From: Cognatundibacterium jejuense
GTDB taxonomy: Bacteria > Pseudomonadota > Gammaproteobacteria > Burkholderiales > Burkholderiaceae_D
Length of the DNA stretch: 64,000 nucleotides
Direction of reading: 5' to 3'
NCBI RefSeq assembly: GCF_014284255.1
Contig: NZ_JACOFV010000011.1
Span: 1 to 64,000 of the forward strand
A program made the translations under genes and the position numbers. Below are positions 36,283 to 44,227 of this stretch, piece after piece. Position 1 is the first letter of the stretch, and each line of letters opens with the position of its first letter. Under the pieces are notes generated by a model. It saw only the letters and a list, made by a program, of their open reading frames with translations, did no database searches and had not been told where the DNA came from.

Positions 36283-38949
36283 ATGAGTATCAAACAAAAC
36301 GTATTGTTTTCTTCTGTTCCTGTTACCCTTTCTGCTCCACTCGCTCGTACCTTGGTATCTGCAGGGCTTTTGGCTTTGTTGAGTGCTTGTGGTAGCGGCA
36401 CCAGTTCTACCAGTGCCAACTCCAATTCATCCGTTGCACAAATCTCTACCGCGACGACGACTTTAGATTTGCCAGTTATCGGCTCCGCTGCTACACCACC
36501 TGATCAAATAGCGACACCAACATTTCACATCGCACCAGTACTGTTAAATGAACCTTCAGACGTTGATGCGTTGGATGCTAATAGCTCTGCCCAAATAGCA
36601 GCAAATAAGCAATTTGTTCCAACTGAACTACAAGGCTTGTCGTCCCGCCGCTTGACGGTTGACATATTGAATGCAACTCGTGGGGGGCAAAACTTCAGCG
36701 CAAGCAACATCTCTGCTGACCAGTCTATTCAACCAAAGGTGAATAATGCGGTGGTCGTTACTTATACCCCTGCACAGATTCGTGCTGCTTACGGTTTGCC
36801 AGCTTTGCCCGCGAATACGACTGGTTTAAGTGCTGCGCAAGCGGCGCAGTTAGGCGCTGGTCAAACAATTTATCTGGTCGATGCACAACATGATCCTTAC
36901 GTTGTTCAAGAGCTGGCAGCGTTCAATCAAAAATTTGGCTTGCCAACTTGTACTACACAAACAATAGCGACGAACGCGAGTTTGCCGCTGGCGCCAGCTT
37001 CAGTTACCGCGGGTTGTGTATTGTCTGTCGTTTATAACACTTCAAATGGAACGATGACGAGTACTGCTCCGGCATACGATTCAGGCTGGGCAACGGAAAT
37101 TACATTAGATGTGCAATGGGCGCATGCGACTGCACCTTTGGCGCGAATTGTGTTGATCGAAGCACCAGATGCGTCCCTCAATAGCTTGATTGGCGGCGTC
37201 AAACTCGCTAATGCGATGGGGCCAGGCGTGGTATCGATGAGCTTTGGTGCTTCTGAGGGAAATTGGACTTCATCTGTTGATTCCGCTTTTACTGGCGCCA
37301 AAATGACATACGTCGCTGCGACTGGTGATTCTGGCGCAGCTGTCGATTGGCCGGCTGTATCGCCGAATGTGCTGGCAGTCAGTGGTACATCGCTCGCTTA
37401 TTCAGGTAGCGGTTCTCGCTCTGAAACGGTATGGTCCGGCACGGGTGGCGGTATCAGTGCTTATACTTCCACGCCATCGTATCAAGCCAGTGGTGTACCA
37501 GGCGTTGGTAGCCTCCCACGCCGCAGCGTTGCAGACGTGGCTTTCAATGCAGATCCCTCTACTGGTCAATATCTGGCAGTGATCAATCAGGGTAGCAGTA
37601 CTGTCAGCTGGTTGAGTGCTGGTGGTACAAGCCTGGCAACACCACAGTGGGCAGGCGTAATTACTGTTGCGAATGCGATTCGTGCGCAAAACGCAAAAGC
37701 TGCTTTGGGTCTGACGCAGCCAGTATTGTATGGACAGATTGCTGGCGTACCAGGTTCTTACGCGAGTACGTTTTACGATGTAACTTCCGGTTCCGATGGT
37801 AGCTGCTCGACTTGTAATGCAAAAGTTGGTTACGACGAAACGACTGGCTTGGGTACGCCCAATGTCACCAGTTTGCTGACCTATCTGGCAGGTAATAGCG
37901 CTGCAAGTGCACCAGTAGTGACAGGCGCAAGCATTAGTGGTCAGGTCGGTACAGCACTCTCATTCACGGTATCAGCTTCATCGCCAAATCCTTTGACCTT
38001 TAGCTTAAGCGGTGCGCCATCTGGCATGACGATCAATGCTGCTGGCGTAGTGACTTGGGCAACGCCAGTTGCTGGTACTTATTCTGTGACTGTTACGGCG
38101 GTAGACAGCAAGGCCAAGTTGTCTGGCAGTGGTGTGTACACAGTAAAAATTTCACCCCCAGTTGCTCCAGTGGTGACGGGTGGCGCGATCAGCGGCAAAG
38201 TCGGTACTGCATTTTCTTTCAACGTCAGCGTGACAGATGTGAATCCAACGACCTTGGCACTCAGCGGCGCACCGTCTGGTATGACCGTGAACAGCGCAGG
38301 TGTCGTAAGCTGGGCGACGCCAGTTTTGGGTACGTACTCGGTGACCGTGACTGCAACGGATAGCAAAAATGGTTTAACTGGCAAGGGCGTGTATGTTGTT
38401 ACGATTGCAGCGCAACCTGCTCCAACGGTTCCAGGTGGCAGCATCTCCGGCAAGGCTGGTACTGCATTGTCATTCAGCGTGACTGTTGCCAATAGCAATC
38501 CACTGACATACAGCTTGAGTGGCGCACCATCCGGAATGACAATCAGCACCGCAGGCGTGGTCAACTGGGCAAATCCAGTCGTTGGTAGCTATAACGTCAC
38601 AGTGACAGTGAAAGATACTAAGACTGGTTTAAGTGGTCAGGGCGTGTACGCTGTTGTAATCAGCGCTGCAACGCCAGTCGGTCCAATTATTACTGCCGCT
38701 CCAATGACAGGTGTTGCTGGTAAGCCGATGTCGGGAACGATTAGCTTTGCCGATGCTGGCGCGACTGGTTTGTCGGTCTCGATCTCTGGCGTGCCACTGG
38801 GCATGAGCTTCTCTATGGGTAGCGGTATGTCATTGGTTGCTAGCTGGCCAAATCCCGTCACCGGTAGCTATACCCTGAAAGTGACAGTAACTGATAATCT
38901 GGGACGGTCCGCTACAGCATCTGTTCCGGTCACGATAAATGCGCACTGA
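36283..38949 (+). CDS. surface lipoprotein sedolisin (S53 peptidase) with Ig-like repeats
   Basis: 888 residues. Lipoprotein signal with lipobox LSAC (C36). The S53 domain starts near YTPAQIRAAYGLP (about 161) and has the sedolisin catalytic set: E272 and D276 (TEITLDVQ), D349 (ATGDSGA) and S450 (AGGTSLATPQWAG), plus the calcium site (YDVTSGSDG, then ETTGLGTPN). From about 543 there are four Ig-like repeats of about 85 residues (He_PIG type: SGAPSGMTINAAGVVTWATP and alike). The usual propeptide domain is not recognisable in the roughly 120 low-complexity residues before the catalytic domain. ATG 36283 has GGAGAG 9 bases upstream. A c-di-GMP riboswitch lies in the leader. Likely a secreted or surface-held protease. 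Confidence 0.9.
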   Translation: MSIKQNVLFSSVPVTLSAPLARTLVSAGLLALLSACGSGTSSTSANSNSSVAQISTATTTLDLPVIGSAATPPDQIATPTFHIAPVLLNEPSDVDALDANSSAQIAANKQFVPTELQGLSSRRLTVDILNATRGGQNFSASNISADQSIQPKVNNAVVVTYTPAQIRAAYGLPALPANTTGLSAAQAAQLGAGQTIYLVDAQHDPYVVQELAAFNQKFGLPTCTTQTIATNASLPLAPASVTAGCVLSVVYNTSNGTMTSTAPAYDSGWATEITLDVQWAHATAPLARIVLIEAPDASLNSLIGGVKLANAMGPGVVSMSFGASEGNWTSSVDSAFTGAKMTYVAATGDSGAAVDWPAVSPNVLAVSGTSLAYSGSGSRSETVWSGTGGGISAYTSTPSYQASGVPGVGSLPRRSVADVAFNADPSTGQYLAVINQGSSTVSWLSAGGTSLATPQWAGVITVANAIRAQNAKAALGLTQPVLYGQIAGVPGSYASTFYDVTSGSDGSCSTCNAKVGYDETTGLGTPNVTSLLTYLAGNSAASAPVVTGASISGQVGTALSFTVSASSPNPLTFSLSGAPSGMTINAAGVVTWATPVAGTYSVTVTAVDSKAKLSGSGVYTVKISPPVAPVVTGGAISGKVGTAFSFNVSVTDVNPTTLALSGAPSGMTVNSAGVVSWATPVLGTYSVTVTATDSKNGLTGKGVYVVTIAAQPAPTVPGGSISGKAGTALSFSVTVANSNPLTYSLSGAPSGMTISTAGVVNWANPVVGSYNVTVTVKDTKTGLSGQGVYAVVISAATPVGPIITAAPMTGVAGKPMSGTISFADAGATGLSVSISGVPLGMSFSMGSGMSLVASWPNPVTGSYTLKVTVTDNLGRSATASVPVTINAH

Positions 38950-38983
38950 TCGCTGACAGAAGTAGACGAAGTTCATATACTGG

Positions 38984-39018
38984 ATGTGGCGCTGAAGATT
39001 TCAGCGCCACATTTTTTA
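38984..39018 (+). terminator. terminator of the S53 protease gene
   Basis: ATGTGGCGCTGAA (38984-38996) pairs perfectly over 13 bp with TTCAGCGCCACAT (39000-39012) around a 3-base loop, followed by a T-run. The rest of the spacer to 39237 shows no gene. Confidence 0.93.
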
Positions 39019-39237
39019 TTTGCAGCGAGTCAACCACCCCTCAAAGTTGATATATGTATGAATTTATACTCCCTATGAGTATTTTTAAACATCGTTTATA
39101 CACCTTGGGAATAATAAGAAAATTGCCTATACCCCCTAATATTGGCTAATTTTGAAGATCAGAGATGAAACTTTTGGGTCAAGCACGACAGACTTCCGTA
39201 CAATATCGCTTTGATTTAGCAAAAAAGAAGAATAAGC

Positions 39238-40176
39238 ATGTCCATACAATGGTTCCCCGGCCACATGAACGCCGCCCGCAAGAAAGCGGCGGAAACCATG
39301 GAAAACACCGATTTGGTGATTGAAGTGCTGGATGCACGCATCCCGCAAGCAAGTTGCAATCCCATGGTGGAGCAACTGCGCGTATTCCGTCAGCGTCCGT
39401 GTCTGAAAATTTTAAACAAGGCCGATCTCGCCGATCCTAACGCCACCAAGCAATGGCTGGATTTTTATAACGCCCAAAAAGATGTTTTTGCATTAGCGAT
39501 GAGTTGCAAAAAGCCAGCAGATGTGGCCAAAGTACCTGGCTTTGCACAAAAACTGGCACCGCATCGTGCTGTGCCAACCAAGCCTCTACGCATGATGATC
39601 ATGGGGATTCCCAACGTCGGTAAATCAACGTTGATGAATGCCTTGCTCAAAAAGCGCGTTGCCAACGTTGGTGACGAACCAGCGGTGACCAAGACCCAGC
39701 AACGATTGTATCTTGGCAAAAATATGATTTTGACCGACACGCCTGGAATGTTGTGGCCTAAGATTGAGCATCCTACCGATGGTCTGATGCTGGCAGCCAG
39801 TCATGCGATTGGTATCAACGCCTTGATTGAAGAAGAAATTGCGACTTTCCTCGCAGAGCAATTACTGCTGCATTATCCAAAGTCACTGGTGACACGGTAC
39901 GGCTTTAATCTCGACGGTATGGATGCCGTTGCGGTCGTTGAAGGTGTTGCCATGAAGCGCGGCTACAAACTCAAGGGTGGTGATTGGGATTTTGAAAAAG
40001 CGTCTCATACCTTATTGCTCGATTATCGAAGTGGCGCTTTAGGACGCATCAGTCTGGAAACACCAGCCAGTCGCGAACATTTGCTGGCAACCTATGTGCC
40101 ACCTGTATTGTTGGGTCAAGGTAAGAGCGTACAAACCGGCATGGAGCCAGAAATCGAGGACGAGGATCAGGAATGA
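39238..40176 (+). CDS. ylqF: ribosome biogenesis GTPase YlqF/RbgA
   Basis: Circularly permuted GTPase of 312 residues; the Bacillus relative assembles the large ribosomal subunit. The permuted motif order is visible: G4 NKADL (near residue 61), then G1 GIPNVGKSTLMNALL and G3 DTPGMLWP. N-terminus WFPGHMNAARKKAAETM is diagnostic. AAGAAG lies 7 bases before ATG 39238. Its stop overlaps the enoyl-CoA hydratase start (ATGA), so the two genes are translationally coupled. Confidence 0.92.
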   Translation: MSIQWFPGHMNAARKKAAETMENTDLVIEVLDARIPQASCNPMVEQLRVFRQRPCLKILNKADLADPNATKQWLDFYNAQKDVFALAMSCKKPADVAKVPGFAQKLAPHRAVPTKPLRMMIMGIPNVGKSTLMNALLKKRVANVGDEPAVTKTQQRLYLGKNMILTDTPGMLWPKIEHPTDGLMLAASHAIGINALIEEEIATFLAEQLLLHYPKSLVTRYGFNLDGMDAVAVVEGVAMKRGYKLKGGDWDFEKASHTLLLDYRSGALGRISLETPASREHLLATYVPPVLLGQGKSVQTGMEPEIEDEDQE

Positions 40177-40955
40177 TTCACAACGCTAGCTCCGCCTTGC
40201 TGCTACGTCAGGATGAGGCTGGCGTCACAACCTTGACGCTCAACCATGGCGAGCGTTTTAATGTGTTATCCGAAGAAATGCTGACGGAATTGCTGTCAGC
40301 ATTGAAGACGATCGCACAAGATACACAAGTGCGTGTTGTTGTATTGGCGGCAGCCGGAAAAGCTTTCTGCGCAGGGCACGATCTGAAGCAAATGCAAGCC
40401 AATCCTTCGCAAGCCTATTATCAATCCTTATTCCAGCAATGCAGCAAGCTGATGCTGGCGATACAACACTTGCCGCAACCGGTCATTGCACGCGTGCACG
40501 GAATCGCGACAGCGGCGGGTTGCCAACTGGTGGCGATGTGCGATCTTGCGGTGGCGGCGGATAGTGCGCGTTTTGCGGTTTCTGGCATCAATGTCGGTTT
40601 ATTTTGCTCAACGCCCGCCGTGGCTTTGTCGCGTAATATCTCGCGTAAGCAAGCGATGGAAATGTTATTGACCGGTGATTTTATGGACGCGCAAACGGCA
40701 TTGCAGCGCGGCCTCGTTAATCGCGTTGTTCCGGCTGATATGTTGGATGCTTGTATTACAGAATTGGTGGACAGCATTATCAGCAAACCCATGTCTGCCA
40801 TCAGCATGGGTAAGCAACTATTCTATAAACAGCTGGAAATGGGTGTCGAAGCGGCATACCAATTGGCGGGGCAAACCATGGCCTGTAATATGATGGAAAC
40901 TAGCGCACAAGAAGGCGTGCTTGCGTTTATTGAAAAGCGTTCGCCAAAAAAATAG
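40173..40955 (+). CDS. enoyl-CoA hydratase/isomerase family protein
   Basis: Crotonase-fold protein, 260 residues. Oxyanion-hole segments are FCAGHDLKQM and HGIATAAGCQLVAMCDLAVA. The residues where catalytic glutamates sit in true hydratases read INVGLFCSTPAVALSRNIS, so one of the two acids seems to be missing. This resembles the ECHDC3-type group, so hydratase activity is uncertain. ATG 40173 overlaps the ylqF stop by 4 bases, with AGGATCAGGA as ribosome-binding site. Confidence 0.85.
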   Translation: MIHNASSALLLRQDEAGVTTLTLNHGERFNVLSEEMLTELLSALKTIAQDTQVRVVVLAAAGKAFCAGHDLKQMQANPSQAYYQSLFQQCSKLMLAIQHLPQPVIARVHGIATAAGCQLVAMCDLAVAADSARFAVSGINVGLFCSTPAVALSRNISRKQAMEMLLTGDFMDAQTALQRGLVNRVVPADMLDACITELVDSIISKPMSAISMGKQLFYKQLEMGVEAAYQLAGQTMACNMMETSAQEGVLAFIEKRSPKK

Positions 40956-41271
40956 CTTGATCTTTACGTTGCTGTTTTCTATCGCAAACTCCCGAGTATC
41001 CAGCAATGAATCGCTATCTCATGTTGGTGATAAAAAATCATCGCTTGCGTGGCTTTCAGCGGTTTGTCGCCTCATCTTTTTTATCAACTCAGTCTCAGTG
41101 TTGCCATGATCTCGATCTTGATGACGTGTTCTTTTTGGGCGCATTTGCTTGCCCGAGATCAGATGATATAATTTAAACGTTGGCTAATGCAGCAAGCGTT
41201 ACCTAATGTTCGTCGCTTGCCGCATTCATCCGTCATCGGACGTGACTGATACGGTTTTATTGATTTTAAGA
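40956..41271. other. intergenic region between convergent genes
   Basis: No supported gene. A 56-codon frame (41006 to about 41176) gives no recognisable protein. An inverted repeat GCAAGCG/CGCTTGC (41191-41219) could form a hairpin near the 3' end of the GntR gene but has no T-run on either side. Confidence 0.4.
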
Positions 41272-41937
41272 CTAAACAACGGTGGTTTTTGCGAAGGATT
41301 CCAGATAATCCATTAAGCCATCGATTGCCTTGGTAGCGAGTTCTTTTTTGCCTTTGGCAATTGCCTTTGCTACGAGTAAATGGCATCGTGCACATTCTTC
41401 TAAATCGCCCTCATGCTGATAGGCGTACCAGAAACGCCGGCTCTTGATGATCAGTGGAATCACTGCTGCCACCGCTGATGGATTGTTGCAGGCATCTTGG
41501 ACGATATGGTCAAAAGCCTGATCCGCCTCCATGTACTCAGTCAAGGTTCGACGTTTGGCGGAAATCAGCATCTGCTCGGCACAAACGACCAACTCTTTAC
41601 CTTGTTGTGTCGACGCTCTTTCAGCGGCATTTTGCGCAATTAAGCGTTCCAGCACCCGCCGTGTTTCTAAGAGGGACAAATGCGCGGATGCCTCAATATC
41701 GCTAACCACCAGGCCACGCCGTGGCATTTGTCGTATTAAGCCATTGGAGGACATACGCATCAGTGCTTCGCGCAATGGGGTACGACCTAGTCCGGTTTTT
41801 TGTATGAGTTCAGCCTCAATAATGGGGGCGCCAGGAGTGAGTTCCATCGTCACGATCAAGCTTTCCAGCTTGTCATAGGCGATATCGGCAGCACGTTTTT
41901 TTTCGGCAGGGGCAGGATTTTCTGGATTGATACGCAT
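41272..41937 (-). CDS. GntR-family regulator with FCD domain
   Basis: 221 residues. N-terminal winged helix (IAYDKLESLIVTMELTPGA, LIQKTGLGRTPLREALMRMS) and a C-terminal all-helical FCD sensor domain, which in this subfamily binds carboxylic acids through a metal site. Divergent from the PAS-AraC regulator with about 220 bases between, holding an inverted repeat (41973-41985) as candidate operator. Close to the 4-hydroxyproline epimerase gene, so it may regulate hydroxyproline or another organic-acid pathway; this is only context. Confidence 0.87.
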   Translation of the reverse strand: MRINPENPAPAEKKRAADIAYDKLESLIVTMELTPGAPIIEAELIQKTGLGRTPLREALMRMSSNGLIRQMPRRGLVVSDIEASAHLSLLETRRVLERLIAQNAAERASTQQGKELVVCAEQMLISAKRRTLTEYMEADQAFDHIVQDACNNPSAVAAVIPLIIKSRRFWYAYQHEGDLEECARCHLLVAKAIAKGKKELATKAIDGLMDYLESFAKTTVV

Positions 41938-41972
41938 AGATGTAGATTAACTCAATATAAATATATCTTAAC

Positions 41973-41985
41973 TTGATCATATCAA
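41973..41985. promoter_or_regulatory. candidate operator for the GntR-type regulator
   Basis: TTGAT-CAT-ATCAA is a perfect inverted repeat 36 bases upstream of the GntR gene start, in AT-rich DNA between two divergent regulator genes. GntR/FCD proteins often bind short palindromes of this size in their own promoters. No direct proof. Confidence 0.35.
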
Positions 41986-42155
41986 CATATTTTCAAATTT
42001 TACTCAGTAAAAATGGTTAATTGCAAAATTTTAAATTGTTTAATTGACGTGAAAGTTTGATCTCATACGGTAACTTGGGTTCGACACCAAACCGCGAGTA
42101 AAATTGCATAGGATTGATATATTTTTTTGTCGCTGTATGCGGAGGTTGTAGGTTG

Positions 42156-42914
42156 ATGGAAAAAAACATTTGTTCTTCAGGGAAACAACGCCAGGACTTG
42201 GCTGCGCTGGTGAGCGATGCCTTTTTTTCTGAAATTTTATTTGACGCAATGAGCGATATTGTATTTTTTGTGAAAGATCTCGGCGGGCATTATGTGGTCG
42301 TCAATCAAACACTGGTGCGCCGTTGTGGTCTGAGAGAAAAATCGGCCTTGTTGGGACGCAAAGCCAGCGATGTTTTCCCAAGCAGATTAGCAGCGAACTA
42401 CGCAGCACAAGATGCAATGGTGTTGAGCGGTGTAAAAGAATTGCGTGATCAGCTCGAATTGCATTTATATCCTAATCGTTCACCGGGTTGGTGCCTGACT
42501 CAGAAAATACCTTTACGTGACCGACAACACAAAATCATAGGCATGACCGGTATCTCACGCGATCTGGCCAGTCCTGATCAGCGGCATCCTGTGTATGAAA
42601 AAATCGCGGCAGCAGTAGCCCATATACACCAACACTACGCGCAACCGATCAAAATGGCAGATTTGGTGAAATTAACAGGTTTATCCGTTGCGCAGTTAGA
42701 AAGAAATTTCCATAAAATTTTTTCACTGACGCCACGTCAGATGATGGTCAAAATCCGGCTTGATGCCGCATCAGCCATGTTGGGGCAGGCTGAATTGAGT
42801 ATTACCGATATTGCGCTGGCCTGCGGATATCAGGACCACAGCGCATTTTCGCGCGTTTTCAAAGCGACAGTCGGTATGACACCAAGCGAATATCGTGACG
42901 TAATAATTACTTAG
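42156..42914 (+). CDS. PAS-AraC family transcriptional regulator
   Basis: 252 residues: an N-terminal PAS domain (EILFDAMSDIVFFVKDLGGH, VVVNQTLVRRCG, ending QHKIIGMTGISRDL) and a C-terminal AraC/XylS DNA-binding domain (KMADLVKLTGLSVAQLERNF, then ITDIALACGYQDHSAFSRVF and KATVGMTPSEYR). ATG 42156 was chosen because GGAGG is 11 bases upstream. The gene runs toward the hydroxyproline epimerase gene, ending 20 bases from its end. A PAS sensor on an AraC protein suggests a small-molecule ligand. Confidence 0.85.
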   Translation: MEKNICSSGKQRQDLAALVSDAFFSEILFDAMSDIVFFVKDLGGHYVVVNQTLVRRCGLREKSALLGRKASDVFPSRLAANYAAQDAMVLSGVKELRDQLELHLYPNRSPGWCLTQKIPLRDRQHKIIGMTGISRDLASPDQRHPVYEKIAAAVAHIHQHYAQPIKMADLVKLTGLSVAQLERNFHKIFSLTPRQMMVKIRLDAASAMLGQAELSITDIALACGYQDHSAFSRVFKATVGMTPSEYRDVIIT

Positions 42915-42934
42915 ACCTAGCAATGTAGAAAAGC

Positions 42935-43903
42935 TTATCGTATGCCCCACACAAACGGATCTCGCTCGTTCAACAGTAAGCTTGCTTCGGCATTCACAAA
43001 CGCCGTGCCGCGCAGGATAGGCAAAATTTTTGGTGTTGCAGAATTTGCCTGATCAACGCCGGATGCAATGTGAAGTTGATATGAAGCTTCAAATACGCTA
43101 CCCAGTATGCTTTCTTGTCGCCATACCTGACTCGGTGCCAGTTTGTCGTCCGCAGCAAGACACGCCAGCTTGGCGCTAGTGCCAGTACCGCATGGTGATC
43201 TGTCGTAAGCTTTACCCGGGCATAGCACAAAGTTTTTACTGTGATTCGCGGCGTCACTTGCCGCTGCAAATAATTCAATGTGGTCGATCAGTGCGCCATC
43301 TTCGCCAGTAATTTTATTGGCTTCCAATGCTAACCGTACGCGCCAGCAGTAATCGGTCAAGCTGTCTACTTCGGCAAGATGCAAGTCCTGACCGTGTTCG
43401 CTGATCAGGAAGAACCAGTTGCCGCCCCATGCTATATCACCTTTGACCATCCCTATTCCTGGTACTTCAACGCTGACCGCCTGCTTAAAACGATAGGCTG
43501 GCACGTTACGTACCGTCACTGAGTGATCTGCATGTAGCTCCGCTTCGACAATGCCAACTGGTGTTTCTATACGGTGCGTGCCGACATTGATTTTTTCCTG
43601 ATAAGCCAAAGTAACGATAAAGCCTATCATGCCGTGACCACACATGCCGAGATAGCCGACGTTATTGAAAAAAATCACTCCTGCAACGCAATCCGGTTCT
43701 GATGGAGCGCAGGCCAGTGCACCAACTAAAACGTCAGAACCACGCGGTTCACACACAGTCGCAGTGCGAAAATGATCAAATTGTTCTTTGAAAATATGCA
43801 ATTGTTGCGTGACTGAGCCAGACCCTAGATCTGGGCCGCCACCGACAATCACACGGGTAGGTTCACCACCGGTATGCGAATCAATTATCATTATTTTTTT
43901 CAT
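42935..43903 (-). CDS. 4-hydroxyproline 2-epimerase
   Basis: Proline-racemase family enzyme, 322 residues. Both catalytic cysteines are present: C88 in [10 protein letters not shown] and C238 in [11 protein letters not shown], so it is an epimerase or racemase, not the trans-3-hydroxyproline dehydratase form (which has Thr). It would turn trans-4-hydroxy-L-proline into cis-4-hydroxy-D-proline, the first step of catabolism. GGAGC lies 5-9 bases before ATG 43903. The other pathway genes (D-hydroxyproline oxidase, deaminase, semialdehyde dehydrogenase) are not in the window. Proline racemase is the alternative. Confidence 0.85.
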   Translation of the reverse strand: MKKIMIIDSHTGGEPTRVIVGGGPDLGSGSVTQQLHIFKEQFDHFRTATVCEPRGSDVLVGALACAPSEPDCVAGVIFFNNVGYLGMCGHGMIGFIVTLAYQEKINVGTHRIETPVGIVEAELHADHSVTVRNVPAYRFKQAVSVEVPGIGMVKGDIAWGGNWFFLISEHGQDLHLAEVDSLTDYCWRVRLALEANKITGEDGALIDHIELFAAASDAANHSKNFVLCPGKAYDRSPCGTGTSAKLACLAADDKLAPSQVWRQESILGSVFEASYQLHIASGVDQANSATPKILPILRGTAFVNAEASLLLNERDPFVWGIR

Positions 43904-44227
43904 AGAAGCTCCGGAAATAGTTCAATATCGCTAGCATACGTTGCCTGACGAAGACCTGTCTTGTTCTGAAATGGATATGCAGTTGTGGAAATCGGCACAG
44001 CACGATGTGACGACTCAATCTGAGCAGGTAATTGATTATCAGATGGATGGCAAAAATGCAGCCATTAACTGATATGGATGCTAAAGTAGCGGTCGAATTT
44101 AGAAAATCATTAGCAATCTTCTAAATATTCCCGCTGCACACAGATACAGGGCTGATTAAAAAATGCCCCAATTTGATTGAACATTAAAATTTGCATGAAT
44201 CTATTTCCAGCAAAAAACGAACATCAC
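43904..44227. other. intergenic region between epimerase and TonB-like gene
   Basis: Divergent promoters for the epimerase (minus) and TonB-like protein (plus) should lie here. Short frames exist but none is supported. No clear operator or promoter could be named. Confidence 0.35.

Noticed and set aside
41006-41176. 56-codon frame between the hydratase and GntR genes
   Set aside because: No recognisable similarity and no ribosome-binding site; listed only as intergenic content.
42935-43903. trans-3-hydroxyproline dehydratase
   Set aside because: Both catalytic cysteines are present (C88 and C238); the dehydratase has threonine in the second place.
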